A DNA stretch of 64,000 bases from Flavobacteriia bacterium (GCA_947450325.1 CANFUT010000006.1:1-64000), one strand, 5' to 3'; positions 27,136 to 37,608 are shown, counted from the stretch's first letter. Made by a program: numbers and translations. The notes: generated by a model not told the origin, from the letters alone.

Positions 27136-28128
27136 ATGGTACAAAGACGGACATTTATAAAATGGGGTGCGATTGGAGCACTAGTTGGAATAGTGAAGCC
27201 ATCTTTGGCCGTTGAACCACTTGGGAAAGGATTGCGAAGAATGGCGATCACACCAAAAGTTATTTCCACATGGGAACACGGATTGGCAGCAAACAAAGCG
27301 GCTTGGGAAGTGATTTCTGCAGGCGGAAAATCGATTGATGCTGTTGAAAAAGGATTGCGAGTGACAGAATCAGATATCACCAATCGAAGCGTTGGAATTG
27401 GCGGAAGACCCGATGAACAAGGTCATGTGACGTTGGATGCTTGTATCATGGATGAAAAATCTCGTTGCGGTTCCGTTGCTTTTTTGGAAGGAATTGATCA
27501 TCCAATTTCAGTGGCACGAAAAGTAATGGAAGATACACAACACGTGATGCTAGTAGGAGAGGGAGCAAAAGAATTCGCTCTTTCAAAAGGTTTTGGAAAG
27601 ATTAAAACGCCACTTCCAGAAGTCAAAAAAGACTATAAAAAGTGGAAAAAAGAACAAGAAGAGTTGGCGAAAAAACCTGCAATCAATGTTGAAAATCACG
27701 ATACAATTGGCATGTTGGCAATCGACAGTTTTGGCAATATCAGTGGTGCTTGTACAACATCTGGTTGGGCTTATAAAATGCACGGAAGAATTGGAGATTC
27801 ACCGATTATCGGCGCAGGTTTGTTTATTGACAATGAAGTTGGTGGTGCTGTAGCAACAGGATTAGGTGAGGCAATTATTCGCGTAGCTGGAAGTCATACT
27901 GTGGTCGAATTGATGCGACAGGGAAATTCTCCTGAGGAAGCTTGTAAATTAGCGGTAGAAAGAATCATTTCGAAACACGAAAATATGGAAGGTTTACAAT
28001 GTGGTTTTATCGCCATTGATAAATTCGGAAATGTTGGTGGTTATTCGGTTTTTAATGGTTTCAATTATGCGTTTACAGATGCGCAAAAACATATAATGGT
28101 TGACACATCGTTTGATAGAAAATGGTAA
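27136..28128 (+). CDS. N4-(beta-N-acetylglucosaminyl)-L-asparaginase (glycosylasparaginase), Tat-exported
   Basis: A 330-residue Ntn-hydrolase. It begins with a twin-arginine signal (QRRTFIKWG, then a hydrophobic stretch), so it is folded before export. The autocleavage site is HDTIG with nucleophile Thr190; the precursor splits there into two chains. Substrate-contact segments such as GSVAFLEGI and the GTGLGEAI-like VATGLGEAII are present. It cleaves the bond between asparagine and the first GlcNAc of N-linked glycans. It lies 22 bases after the MbnH gene and just before a beta-mannosidase. Confidence 0.92.
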   Translation: MVQRRTFIKWGAIGALVGIVKPSLAVEPLGKGLRRMAITPKVISTWEHGLAANKAAWEVISAGGKSIDAVEKGLRVTESDITNRSVGIGGRPDEQGHVTLDACIMDEKSRCGSVAFLEGIDHPISVARKVMEDTQHVMLVGEGAKEFALSKGFGKIKTPLPEVKKDYKKWKKEQEELAKKPAINVENHDTIGMLAIDSFGNISGACTTSGWAYKMHGRIGDSPIIGAGLFIDNEVGGAVATGLGEAIIRVAGSHTVVELMRQGNSPEEACKLAVERIISKHENMEGLQCGFIAIDKFGNVGGYSVFNGFNYAFTDAQKHIMVDTSFDRKW

Positions 28129-28147
28129 TTCATTTTCAGGTTATAAT

Positions 28148-30634
28148 ATGAAGATATTTTTTATTCTACTTTTCTTAAGTTTTCATTGCATGACATTTTC
28201 ACAAAAAAATGAACTTGAGTGGAATTTCTTTCATCCAATTAAAAAAACTTGGTTGCAAGCAGGTAAATGTGGCTCTGTGCAAGAAAAGTTAATTGAATCC
28301 AAAGAATTACCAAATCCATTTTATGGCGAAAATGAAAAACTTTTCACTTGGATTGAAAAGTATGATTGGGAATTTAAATCTTCCTTTACTTTAAATGAAT
28401 CGCAGTTTGCGGAAAAATTCATTGAGTTAGATTTTCCAGGAGTTGACACTTATTCAAAAGTTTACATCAACGATTCATTGGTATTGAGAACGGAAAATGC
28501 CTTTCATCCATATATTCTGCAAATTAAACCGTTCGTAAAAATCGGTAAAAACAATGTGAGAGTTGTATTTACATCTCCTGTCAATTATCACAGAAAGGCT
28601 TTTGAAGCAAAATCGCCTAAACTGCCTGCACCAAATGATTTAGGGGAAATTGCAGTTTCATCGATGTCACGCAAACCTCAGTATCAATTCGGATGGGATT
28701 GGGCGTTGAGAATGAACACGATTGGATTTTTGAAACCTGTACAATTGAGGACATATTCTACAAACAGAATTTTGCTTCAAAAGGTTGCGACTAAAAGTCT
28801 GATTGATAATCAAGCAAACTTGGAATTGTCGCTGATTTGTGCTGTGAAAGCAACACAAAAAATAAGATTTGAAAGTGAGATTTGGGGAAATTTTGACAGC
28901 TTGAATTTAGTCAATGGTGAATTGAAAGTTGACGCAGGATTGTTGAATCCTCAATTGTGGTGGCCACGTGGACAAGGCGAACAATATTTGTATCAAGATA
29001 AATGGAAAATATTTGATTTAGCAGGCAATTTAATCGACAGTTGTTCGGTAACATTTGGTGTCAAAACCAGCGAATTGGTTCAAGAAAAAGATCAGTTTGG
29101 AACTTCTTTTTATCTCAAAATCAATGGTCGTCCCATTTTTTGTAAAGGCGCAAATTACATTCCGCAAGAAGTTTTTCCTTCCAAAATAACGACAGAGTCT
29201 ATCCAAGATTTAGTTGAACAAATGCGTGTTTCGAATTTCAATATGGTGCGCGTTTGGGGCGGAGGTTTTTATCCAGATGAAGCATTTTTTGAAGCGTGCG
29301 ATCGCGCAGGAATTATGGTTTGGCAAGATTTTATGTTCGCTTGTGCAATGTATCCTGGAGATGCGGCATTTTTAGCCAATGTGAAACAAGAATTGGAATA
29401 TCAAGTTCCAAGAATTTCTGCGCATCCATCGTTGGTATTGTTCAATGGAAACAATGAAGTAGATGTTGCTTGGAAAAATTGGGGATTTCAAGTCACCTAC
29501 AAAATTCTGCCAAAAGCGCAGAAATCAATGGAGGAAGATTATCGAAAATTGTTCAAAGAGTTGATTCCAAGTGTTGTGAAAGCGCGCAGTTTTATTCCTT
29601 ATGAGCATACTTCTCCACTTAGTAATTGGGGAAAAGACGAATATTTCAACCATGGAACGCAACATTATTGGGGCGTTTGGCATGGAAAAGATCCAATCGA
29701 AGATTTTGGTTTGAAATCAGGTCGATTCAATGCGGAATATGGTTTTCAATCTTTTCCAGAATTTAATACTTTGTTGGCTTTCAGTGAGAAAAAAGATTGG
29801 GATTTAGATTCAGCTGTCATGAAATGGCACCAAAAAAGCTATGTCGGAAACGGAATGATTAAAAAACAATCAGACATTTTATTTGGTGAGAGCAAATCGT
29901 TTGAAGAGTTTGTTTATTTGTCACAACTGACACAATCAAAAGCGGTATCGATTGCTGTTTCGAGTCATCGTTTGGGTTCTCCGCGATGCATGGGCACATT
30001 GTATTGGCAATTGAATGATTGTTGGCAAGCGCCGACATGGTCTAGTATCGATTATCACGGAAATTGGAAAGCGTTGCAATATTCGGTAAAGCAAGATTTT
30101 GAGGATGTTGCAGTTCTCGAAAAAACGACAAAAATTGGCAGTGAAAAATATTTTATCATATCCGATGAGGAAACGAGTTTTGATTCTCCCTTGAATTGTT
30201 TTATTTACGATTTGCAAGGAAATTTGATTTTCAAAACCATAGATACGCTGACACTAAAACCTGGATTTCAGAAAGAAATTTGCACGGAATGTCAAGCTGA
30301 TTCAATTCAAAATATCAAATATGTTTTAGATGTGGAATGGCAAAACAGCAAAGGTGAAGCAAAGCACAGGACATTTACCCATCTCCCAAATCAACGAAAT
30401 AAGGCACTTATAGAATCATTTCAAGTGAAATTATTGAACGTTGACGAATCGAAAAAAACAGCGACAATTGAAATTGAAAACAAAGAATTTTTGCACAATT
30501 TCTGGATTTATTCAAATAAAAAAGGAGTTCGTTTCTCAGAAAATTTCATCGATTTATTGCCAGGAAAACATCTTGTCGAAATAAGATTCATCGACCTTCC
30601 AAAATTTGAAGATTTTGGTTTTCAATGGTTGTAG
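28148..30634 (+). CDS. Beta-mannosidase (GH2), secreted
   Basis: I start at the ATG at 28148, which begins a signal peptide (FFILLFLSFHCMTFSQ); the product has 828 residues. Domain order is sugar-binding (20-200), Ig-like (200-310), then the (alpha/beta)8 catalytic domain. Acid/base Glu437 lies in FNGNNEV and the likely nucleophile Glu530 in FNAEYGFQSFPE. MVRVWGGGFYPDE and VWQDFMFACAMYP are typical of GH2 beta-mannosidases. It removes beta-1,4-mannose, the linkage at the core of N-glycans, which fits the adjacent glycosylasparaginase. Confidence 0.92.
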   Translation: MKIFFILLFLSFHCMTFSQKNELEWNFFHPIKKTWLQAGKCGSVQEKLIESKELPNPFYGENEKLFTWIEKYDWEFKSSFTLNESQFAEKFIELDFPGVDTYSKVYINDSLVLRTENAFHPYILQIKPFVKIGKNNVRVVFTSPVNYHRKAFEAKSPKLPAPNDLGEIAVSSMSRKPQYQFGWDWALRMNTIGFLKPVQLRTYSTNRILLQKVATKSLIDNQANLELSLICAVKATQKIRFESEIWGNFDSLNLVNGELKVDAGLLNPQLWWPRGQGEQYLYQDKWKIFDLAGNLIDSCSVTFGVKTSELVQEKDQFGTSFYLKINGRPIFCKGANYIPQEVFPSKITTESIQDLVEQMRVSNFNMVRVWGGGFYPDEAFFEACDRAGIMVWQDFMFACAMYPGDAAFLANVKQELEYQVPRISAHPSLVLFNGNNEVDVAWKNWGFQVTYKILPKAQKSMEEDYRKLFKELIPSVVKARSFIPYEHTSPLSNWGKDEYFNHGTQHYWGVWHGKDPIEDFGLKSGRFNAEYGFQSFPEFNTLLAFSEKKDWDLDSAVMKWHQKSYVGNGMIKKQSDILFGESKSFEEFVYLSQLTQSKAVSIAVSSHRLGSPRCMGTLYWQLNDCWQAPTWSSIDYHGNWKALQYSVKQDFEDVAVLEKTTKIGSEKYFIISDEETSFDSPLNCFIYDLQGNLIFKTIDTLTLKPGFQKEICTECQADSIQNIKYVLDVEWQNSKGEAKHRTFTHLPNQRNKALIESFQVKLLNVDESKKTATIEIENKEFLHNFWIYSNKKGVRFSENFIDLLPGKHLVEIRFIDLPKFEDFGFQWL

Positions 30635-30711
30635 TTATTGATTAAGCCAATTTTAAGATTTCACAAGGATTTTGTTTCTAAACAAAAATCAAAAAAAATC
30701 ATCTAAAAAAG

Positions 30712-30739
30712 TTGTAACCAAAAAAAATTATTACTTTTG
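30712..30739 (+). promoter_or_regulatory. Promoter of the STAS-domain gene
   Basis: TTG at 30712-30714 and TACTTTTG at 30732-30739 (17-base spacer) match the Bacteroidota consensus. The ATG at 30756 follows 16 bases later, and this helps rule out the longer upstream frame. Confidence 0.5.
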
Positions 30740-30755
30740 GTCAACACGACAACAC

Positions 30756-31097
30756 ATGAAATTCGATATAACTCAACATACACAATACACTTTAGTCGAA
30801 TCTAAAGTTGAAAAATTGGATGCTTCTAATGCTTCTGAGTTGAAAGTTGAACTCCAATTATTGAACAAATCAGGCGTAAATTCTATTATTTTAGATTGTT
30901 CTAGAACAAAATATTGTGATTCATCAGGTTTGAGTGCCATTTTGACTGCGAATCGTTTGTGTAAAGATACCAATGGTAAATTTGTTTTATGTGGATTACA
31001 GCCAAATGTGGCTAAAATGATAGGCATTTCTCAATTAGATAAAGTGCTTTCAATCGCAGACTCAGCTGAATTGGCTCAAGAAATTATCTTGAATTAA
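30756..31097 (+). CDS. STAS-domain anti-sigma factor antagonist-like protein
   Basis: A 113-residue single STAS domain. The phosphorylatable loop is intact: DCSRTKYCDSSGLSA (48-61), with Ser56/Ser57 in the position phosphorylated in SpoIIAA-type proteins. STAS proteins bind anti-sigma kinases; no kinase gene is near, so the partner is elsewhere. I use the ATG at 30756 since the open frame upstream covers the promoter. tRNase Z follows by 5 bases, so they are probably co-transcribed. Confidence 0.87.
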   Translation: MKFDITQHTQYTLVESKVEKLDASNASELKVELQLLNKSGVNSIILDCSRTKYCDSSGLSAILTANRLCKDTNGKFVLCGLQPNVAKMIGISQLDKVLSIADSAELAQEIILN

Positions 31098-31102
31098 TTT
31101 GA

Positions 31103-32014
31103 ATGAGTTTTGAAGTAACTATTCTAGGCTCAGGCTCCGCACTTCCCACTTTAAGAAGAAATCCAACCGCTCAATACGTTGCTTGTAATGATCGTCATAT
31201 TTTGATTGATTGCGGCGAAGGAACTCAGAATCAATTGCGAAAATTTGGAGTAAAAATCCAAAAAATCAATCACATTTTAATTTCTCACATGCATGGAGAC
31301 CATTTTTTTGGTTTGGTCGGCTTGTTGAGTTCTATGCATTTGCTAGGAAGAGACAATGGAATTACCATTTATGGACCGAAGGAATTGGAGCAAATTATTC
31401 GTTTACAATTGGAAATTGGCGGTGCTAAAATGAATTTCAATATGAATTTTGTTGTGTTGGATAATTCAAAACCAACGGTGATTTTTGAAGACAAAATGAT
31501 TGAAATTCATGCTTTTCCGATGAAACACCGCATTCCTGTTAATGGATTTAGAATTCAAGAAAAAGTAAAAAGTTTCAATATCATTGGCGAAGTTTTCAAA
31601 GAATCTGGACTGTCGTTAATGGCAATTCCTTTTTTCAAAAAAGGCGAAGATTTTGTGGATGAAGAAGGTAAAATTCATTTCGCGGAAGACTTCGTAATGG
31701 CGAAAAAGCCTTCAAAATCTTATGGTTATTGTTCAGATACTGCCTATTTTGAGCCATTGATTGATTCTATTAAAGGTGTCGATTTATTGTATCACGAAGC
31801 AACTTTCGTGGAAAAATTGGCAGACAGAGCCAAAGCAACATTTCATTCGACAGCCAAAGAAGCCGCAACGATTGCGCAAAAAGCCAATGTTAAAAAATTG
31901 ATTCTCGGACATCTAAGCGCCCGCTACGATTCTGGAGACGACCATTTAAAAGAAGCCCAAACCATTTTTGAAAACACCGTTATTGTTGAAGACGGAATGG
32001 TTTTTCAAGTTTAA
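31103..32014 (+). CDS. rnz: Ribonuclease Z (tRNase Z, short form)
   Basis: Cuts 3' trailers from tRNA precursors. The 303-residue length is normal for the short form. Metal-binding HMHGDH (His62 to His67 in SHMHGDHFFG), the start TILGSGSALPTLRRNP, GYCSDTAY, the late HEATF and HLSAR motifs are all present in order, and the exosite region is intact. It lies 5 bases after the STAS gene. Confidence 0.95.
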   Translation: MSFEVTILGSGSALPTLRRNPTAQYVACNDRHILIDCGEGTQNQLRKFGVKIQKINHILISHMHGDHFFGLVGLLSSMHLLGRDNGITIYGPKELEQIIRLQLEIGGAKMNFNMNFVVLDNSKPTVIFEDKMIEIHAFPMKHRIPVNGFRIQEKVKSFNIIGEVFKESGLSLMAIPFFKKGEDFVDEEGKIHFAEDFVMAKKPSKSYGYCSDTAYFEPLIDSIKGVDLLYHEATFVEKLADRAKATFHSTAKEAATIAQKANVKKLILGHLSARYDSGDDHLKEAQTIFENTVIVEDGMVFQV

Positions 32015-32572
32015 ATTTTCGAAATAAATTAGTCACAAATCAACTTTGCAAAAAGATCAACTAAATTAATTTAAATTGATGCCCAAGCATATTTTATTTG
32101 GTGCAAAATAATCCCTTTTTACAGATTTGGCATTTGAAGAAAGGTTTTAAAATGTGAACTGAAAATGTAGACTTTTGGAGGAAGCTACGTAACGCTAGTG
32201 TAGTAGATCACCGACAAAATCACGTTTTCAGGAGCTTTTTAAATAAAGCGCCTTTGGAGAAAATCAAATAATGGATAAAAAATTGCGCTTTAACTTTCTG
32301 AAACAGCCTTGATTTTTGGGTTCGTTTTGATCAAGCAAAAGGAACGAGAATATTTTAGTTGAAGGATGCTTGTTTAGCCTAAAAATTGAATTTTTTAACT
32401 GCCTTTCCTTTTCCACGAAAAAAAGTTAAAAACTACTAATAACTTATTCAAAATCATTCGTCACGATTGATTAAATTTGCTAGTTATCGTTCACAATTTA
32501 TTGTTTTTTTTGAATTTTAAAACTGAGTTTTTAATTTTCAAAATAAAGTAATTTTTAAAATTAGCGAGTTAA
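32015..32572. other. 558-base non-coding region upstream of parE
   Basis: No intact gene is visible in either strand. The segment 32170-32230 (around GGAAGCTACGTAACGC) and an inverted repeat CTTGAT...ATCAAG at 32308-32335 have the look of dispersed Bacteroidota repeats or a decayed insertion, but there is only one copy here. The right third is AT-rich and contains a possible -7 element TAAATTTG at 32472-32479 that would serve parE. Confidence 0.5.
32472..32479 (+). promoter_or_regulatory. Possible parE -7 element
   Basis: TAAATTTG matches TAnnTTTG and lies 93 bases before the parE ATG. There is no TTG at the normal -33 distance, so this is tentative. Confidence 0.35.
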
Positions 32573-34465
32573 ATGGCAGAAAATCAATATACAGAAGACA
32601 ATATTCGGTCATTAGATTGGAAAGAACACATTCGACTGCGTCCTGGGATGTACATCGGTAAACTCGGCGATGGTGCGGCTGCAGATGATGGAATTTACAT
32701 TTTGGTCAAAGAGGTTATCGACAATTGCATCGATGAATTTGTGATGGGAAATGGCCGTCGCGTTGATGTGAAAGTGAAAGAGGGCAAAGTAACCGTGAGA
32801 GATTACGGTCGTGGCGTTCCATTAGGGAAAGTGGTGGAAGTTGTTTCCAAAATGAATACCGGTGGAAAATATGATTCCAAAGCATTTAAAAAATCTGTAG
32901 GTTTAAATGGAGTAGGAACAAAAGCTGTGAATGCTTTGAGTAGTCATTTCATGATTTATTCAGTTCGTGAAGGCGAGAAAAAACAAGCTTCTTTTTGTCG
33001 TGGTAACTTGGTGGAAGAATCAGGTATTGAAAAAACCGACGAGGCAAATGGAACCTACGTGGAATTTATTCCGGACGATCAAATATTTAAAAAATTCAAT
33101 TTCAAATCGCCGTATTTGATTAAAATGTTTTGGAACTATTGTTACCTAAACAGAGGTTTAAGCATTTATTTTAATGGCGAAAAATACCAGTCTAAAGACG
33201 GATTGAAAGATTTGTTGGAAGACAACATGGACGGCGATCCATTGTACCCAATTATCCACTTGGAAGGCGATGACATTGAAGTAGCTTTCACACACGGAAA
33301 AACATACGGTGAAGATTACTATTCTTTCGTAAATGGTCAACACACAACCCAAGGTGGAACGCATCAGAGTGCCTTTCGTGAGTCGATTGCCAAAGTAATT
33401 CGTGATTTCTTCAATAAGAATTACGACGCTTCAGACATTCGCCAATCTATTGTGGCTGCGATTGCGGTGAAAGTAGTTGAACCTGTGTTCGAATCGCAAA
33501 CCAAAACCAAATTAGGTTCGCAAGAAATCGAACCGGGCGGACAATCAATGCGTTCGTTTATCAACGATTTCTTGAAAGACAAATTAGATAATTATCTCCA
33601 TAGAAATCCGCAAGTTGCTGAAACGATTGAGAAAAAAATCAAGCAATCAGAACGCGAAAGAAAAGAACTTTCTGGAATTCGAAAATTGGCGCGTGATCGT
33701 GCTAAAAAATCGAGTTTACACAATAAAAAATTGCGTGATTGCAGAATACATTTGACTGATATCAAAGACGCTCGACGAGAGGAAACAACACTTTTCATTA
33801 CCGAGGGAGATTCTGCAAGTGGATCCATCACGAAATCAAGAGATGTAAATACACAAGGTGTTTTTTCATTGCGTGGAAAACCGCTGAATTGTTTCGGATT
33901 GACCAAGAAAATCGTGTATGAAAACGAAGAATTCAACTTGTTGCAAGCAGCATTGGATATCGAGGAAGACATGGACAATTTGCGCTACAATAACATCGTG
34001 ATTGCAACAGATGCCGATGTCGACGGAATGCACATTCGCTTGTTGTTATTGACATTTTTCTTACAATTCTTTCCAGATTTGGTGAAACGAAATCACGTTT
34101 ATGTATTGCAAACGCCACTTTTCAGGGTTCGAAATAAGAAAAAAACGATTTACTGTTATTCAGAAGAAGAGCGTAGAAATGCAATTGCTGAATTGGGTAA
34201 AAATCCCGAAATAACGCGATTTAAAGGTTTGGGGGAAATTTCACCAGATGAGTTCAAACATTTTATAGGTGAAGAAATTCGATTAGAACCAGTAATTCTT
34301 TCCAAAGAAGCGTCGATTGAAACAATTTTGTCTTATTACATGGGTAAAAATACGCCTGAAAGACAAGATTTTATTATCGATAACTTGCGTGTTGAGAAAG
34401 ATTTAGAAGATGGTTTAAGCGGAGATAAAGTTGAAAACGACGAAGAAATAGATAAAGCTTCTTAA
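32573..34465 (+). CDS. parE: DNA topoisomerase IV subunit B
   Basis: The ATPase subunit of a type II topoisomerase that decatenates chromosomes. It has 630 residues. The GHKL ATPase site shows Glu47/Asn51 ([11 protein letters not shown]), DYGRGVP (77-83) and [13 protein letters not shown] (110-122). The Toprim domain has [11 protein letters not shown] and DADVDGMH. The EGDSA-S-GS sequence is typical of ParE-type proteins of this phylum. parC follows after 3 bases. The short non-coding spacer with a possible promoter precedes it. Confidence 0.94.
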   Translation: MAENQYTEDNIRSLDWKEHIRLRPGMYIGKLGDGAAADDGIYILVKEVIDNCIDEFVMGNGRRVDVKVKEGKVTVRDYGRGVPLGKVVEVVSKMNTGGKYDSKAFKKSVGLNGVGTKAVNALSSHFMIYSVREGEKKQASFCRGNLVEESGIEKTDEANGTYVEFIPDDQIFKKFNFKSPYLIKMFWNYCYLNRGLSIYFNGEKYQSKDGLKDLLEDNMDGDPLYPIIHLEGDDIEVAFTHGKTYGEDYYSFVNGQHTTQGGTHQSAFRESIAKVIRDFFNKNYDASDIRQSIVAAIAVKVVEPVFESQTKTKLGSQEIEPGGQSMRSFINDFLKDKLDNYLHRNPQVAETIEKKIKQSERERKELSGIRKLARDRAKKSSLHNKKLRDCRIHLTDIKDARREETTLFITEGDSASGSITKSRDVNTQGVFSLRGKPLNCFGLTKKIVYENEEFNLLQAALDIEEDMDNLRYNNIVIATDADVDGMHIRLLLLTFFLQFFPDLVKRNHVYVLQTPLFRVRNKKKTIYCYSEEERRNAIAELGKNPEITRFKGLGEISPDEFKHFIGEEIRLEPVILSKEASIETILSYYMGKNTPERQDFIIDNLRVEKDLEDGLSGDKVENDEEIDKAS

Positions 34466-34468
34466 AAA

Positions 34469-37162
34469 ATGGCTGAAGACGAAATTGAAGATCATACAGA
34501 AGATTTTTCAGAGGAAAATCCCTTTGAAAACTCGAGTGTTGACGATAAAATCATTCCGCTGAATGGTTTGTATGAAAATTGGTTTTTGGATTATGCATCT
34601 TACGTAATCTTAGAACGCGCTGTTCCTGCTTTGTTTGATGGTTTGAAACCTGTTCAAAGAAGGATTTTACACTCCATGAAGGAGTTAGATGATGGTCGAT
34701 ACAACAAAGTGGCGAATATCATTGGAAATACGATGAAATATCACCCGCACGGTGATGCTTCTATTGGTGATGCGTTGGTTGCGCTTGGACAAAAAGATTT
34801 GGTCATAGATTGCCAAGGAAACTGGGGAAATACTTTGACAGGTGATGGCGCTGCTGCACCGCGTTATATTGAGGCTAGACTTTCGAAATTTGCTTCTCAT
34901 GTTGTTTTCAATCCAAAAACTACGAATTGGCTTTTGAGTTACGATGGTCGAAACAAAGAGCCAGATCAATTGCCAGTTAAATTCCCATTGCTTTTGGCGC
35001 AAGGAGCTGAAGGAATTGCAGTTGGGATGGCTTGTAAGATTTTACCGCACAATTTTATTGAATTAATAGATCAGTCAATCAATCACTTACGAGGGAAAAA
35101 GATTGAAATTTATCCCGACTTTTTGCACGGTGGTATGGCTGATTTCACCAATTACAACGATGGTTTAAGAGGCGGGAAAGTGCGTGTGCGCGCCAAAATC
35201 AAGAAAGTGGACAACAAAACCTTGGTCGTAACGGAAATTCCTTTCGGAACTACTACAAGTTCATTGATTGATTCGATTTTGAAAGCCAACGACAAAGGAA
35301 AAATTAAAGTCAAAAAAATTGAAGACAATACTTCTGCGGTTGTAGAAATTATCATTCACTTGGCGCCTGGCGTTTCTCCTGATAAATCCTTGGACGCATT
35401 GTATGCATTTACTGATTGCGAAGTTTCGATTTCACCCAATGCTTCGATTATTGACGGTGAAAAACCAAGATTTATTGGCGTAAGTGAAATTCTGCGAATC
35501 AATACCGACAATACCGTTCAGTTGTTGAAATGGGAATTGGAAATTCGCTTGCAAGAATTGATGCAACAGTGGCATTTCTCTACCTTAGAGAAGATTTTCA
35601 TCCGAGAGGAAATGTACATCGATTTCAAATTATATGGCGATAAAGAAAATTTATACGCGTATTTATACAAACGTTTTGAGAAATTCAAAAAGATGTTTGT
35701 GCGTGAAATCAACGATGAAGATTTACACCGTTTGACGCAAATTCAAATGATTCGTATCACCCGTTTTGACAGCGATAAAGCGGATGAATTGATCTTGAAG
35801 TTGGAAGACGAAATGGAGCAAGTCAAACAGAAATTGAGTAATTTGATTGACTATGCCATCGAGTATTTCAAAGACTTGAAAAAACGTTTTGGCGAAGGCA
35901 GAGAACGCAAAACAGAAATCAAAGTTTTCGACAATATTACGGCTACAAAAGTAATTATCGCGAACAAAAAATTATACGTTGATCCAGAAGAAGGATTCAT
36001 CGGTTGGGGATTGAAGAAAAGCGATCCTGTGAACGATTGTTCTGAAATTGATGATATTATCATTTTCTTCAGCACGGGAAAAATGATGGTAACGAAAGTT
36101 GCCGACAAAAAATTCGTTGGAAAAGGCATCGTCCATGCAGACGTTTGGAAAAAAGGCGATACACGCACCATTTACCACGTCATGTATCAAGATGGAGTTG
36201 GAGGACCAACGATGATGAAACGTTTCTTTGTAAACAGCATCACGCGTGATACGGAATACGATTTATCGAAAGGTGCCAAAGGTTCTAAATTGCTTTATTT
36301 TGCCGTGCATCCAAACGGTGAACGAGAAGTTGTTTCGATCATGTTGAGACCAAGACCGCATTTGAAACGTTTGCGATTTGACATTGATTTCGGTGAACTT
36401 TTGATCAAAGGTAGAGCCGCTTCAGGAAATCGCGTGACGAAAGAAATCGTTCAGAAAATTATCCAAAAAGAAGTCGGAGGTTCCACTTTGGCAGCACGTA
36501 AAATTTGGTATGATACCGTTGTTGGTCGTTTGAATGACGAAGGAAGAGGTAAATTTTTAGGTTCTTTCAAAGGAAATGATAAATTGCTAACCTTATACAA
36601 AACAGGAGAATACAGACTTTCAAGTTTTGATTTGGCGACGCATTTTGACGAGGACATGATACACATTGAAAAATGGGTTCCAGACAGACCAATTTCTACT
36701 GTTTATTACGATGCTGAGAAAGAATTACATTATGTTAAACGTTTCTTGTGCGAAGTAACATCCGATAAAAAAGTGCTTTTCATCTCAGAATCTGAAGGTT
36801 CATACATGGATACAGTTTCAACTTCATTTAGACCAGAAGTGCGCATTGTATACAATAAATTACTCCGAGAAACCAAGAATTTACCAGACAATGTAGTAAA
36901 TATCGCTGATTTGATTGAGGTAAAAGGAATGAAAGCACAAGGAAATCAAATGACGAAATTGAAAGTCAAAGAAATCGTTTTGACGCACGAAATCGATGGC
37001 GGCGAACCTTGGCCAATCGAAGAAGGCGACATGCCAGCGTTGGACTTGGATGGAATCGTAGATTTCGACTCAGATTCTGACGGAGATTCTCCAACCATCG
37101 AATGGGACATTTTGCCCAAAAAAGATGATGAGGACGAATCGCAGATTAAGTTGTTTGAATAG
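34469..37162 (+). CDS. parC: DNA topoisomerase IV subunit A
   Basis: The DNA-cleaving subunit, 897 residues. The catalytic tyrosine is Tyr133 in AAAPRYIEARLS, preceded by the conserved KPVQRRILHSM (60-70) and YHPHGDASIGDAL (91-103). The breakage-reunion domain is followed by a beta-pinwheel-like C-terminal region, and it ends in an acidic tail (DFDSDSDGDSPTIEWD). The N-terminal 25 residues are also acidic. parE precedes by 3 bases. A hairpin terminator follows. Confidence 0.93.
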   Translation: MAEDEIEDHTEDFSEENPFENSSVDDKIIPLNGLYENWFLDYASYVILERAVPALFDGLKPVQRRILHSMKELDDGRYNKVANIIGNTMKYHPHGDASIGDALVALGQKDLVIDCQGNWGNTLTGDGAAAPRYIEARLSKFASHVVFNPKTTNWLLSYDGRNKEPDQLPVKFPLLLAQGAEGIAVGMACKILPHNFIELIDQSINHLRGKKIEIYPDFLHGGMADFTNYNDGLRGGKVRVRAKIKKVDNKTLVVTEIPFGTTTSSLIDSILKANDKGKIKVKKIEDNTSAVVEIIIHLAPGVSPDKSLDALYAFTDCEVSISPNASIIDGEKPRFIGVSEILRINTDNTVQLLKWELEIRLQELMQQWHFSTLEKIFIREEMYIDFKLYGDKENLYAYLYKRFEKFKKMFVREINDEDLHRLTQIQMIRITRFDSDKADELILKLEDEMEQVKQKLSNLIDYAIEYFKDLKKRFGEGRERKTEIKVFDNITATKVIIANKKLYVDPEEGFIGWGLKKSDPVNDCSEIDDIIIFFSTGKMMVTKVADKKFVGKGIVHADVWKKGDTRTIYHVMYQDGVGGPTMMKRFFVNSITRDTEYDLSKGAKGSKLLYFAVHPNGEREVVSIMLRPRPHLKRLRFDIDFGELLIKGRAASGNRVTKEIVQKIIQKEVGGSTLAARKIWYDTVVGRLNDEGRGKFLGSFKGNDKLLTLYKTGEYRLSSFDLATHFDEDMIHIEKWVPDRPISTVYYDAEKELHYVKRFLCEVTSDKKVLFISESEGSYMDTVSTSFRPEVRIVYNKLLRETKNLPDNVVNIADLIEVKGMKAQGNQMTKLKVKEIVLTHEIDGGEPWPIEEGDMPALDLDGIVDFDSDSDGDSPTIEWDILPKKDDEDESQIKLFE

Positions 37163-37184
37163 AAAAAAACAAAATATTAATCGG

Positions 37185-37216
37185 AAAAGCATCTTTGGAA
37201 ACAGAGGTGCTTTTTT
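37185..37216 (+). terminator. Rho-independent terminator after parC
   Basis: AAAAGCATCT (37185-37194) pairs with AGGTGCTTTT (37205-37214), 10 pairs with one G-T, around a 10-base loop and ends in T residues. It isolates the topoisomerase operon from the following cassette. Confidence 0.82.
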
Positions 37217-37254
37217 GTTTTTGAAAAATAGGTGATTTTGTTATTTAAAGAAAT

Positions 37255-37608
37255 CTATTTATCCTTAAGCTTCAACATTTCAATTTTCAACTGATTGATT
37301 TCGCTTTCTAGCCTACTCAATTTACTGTCATTTTCTTGATAACTGATATTTATACTATCAGATGACAAATTATTTACGGTCACATTTGATTGAAGATTTT
37401 GAAAGAAAGATAGAATGTCAAATTTATAATTATCTAGCATTTCATACAATCTTGAAACAGTCATTTCGGTTTCGCCTCTTTCTAAATTGGAAAGTGTAGA
37501 AACGGATATTTTTAACTCATCAGAAACTGCTTCTAAACTCATGTTTTTGCTTAAGCGAATCATTCGAATTTGTTCTCCTATACGCTTGTTTATTGACTTG
37601 TCTTTCAC
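37255..37608 (-). CDS. HTH XRE-family regulator with C-terminal coiled coil
   Basis: A 117-residue protein. Residues 8-65 form an XRE/Cro helix-turn-helix: IGEQIRMIRLSKNMSLEAVSDELKIS, then STLSNLERGETEMTV. A linker (66-95) and a short heptad-like helix (SRLESEINQLKIEMLKL) suggest a dimer zipper. It is divergent from the GTPase cassette with a 170-base spacer that holds a direct repeat (37711-37745), so it is the likely regulator of the cassette. No toxin partner sits beside it. Confidence 0.85.
   Translation of the reverse strand: MKDKSINKRIGEQIRMIRLSKNMSLEAVSDELKISVSTLSNLERGETEMTVSRLYEMLDNYKFDILSFFQNLQSNVTVNNLSSDSINISYQENDSKLSRLESEINQLKIEMLKLKDK

Noticed and set aside
32308-32335. Terminator in the gap before parE
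   Set aside because: The stem CTTGAT/ATCAAG is short with a 16-base loop and no T run; it fits a dispersed repeat better.
35851-36171. Antisense open frame within parC
   Set aside because: It lies opposite strongly conserved topoisomerase coding sequence and shows no domain; similar shadows occur in sucD, rpe and the E1 gene.
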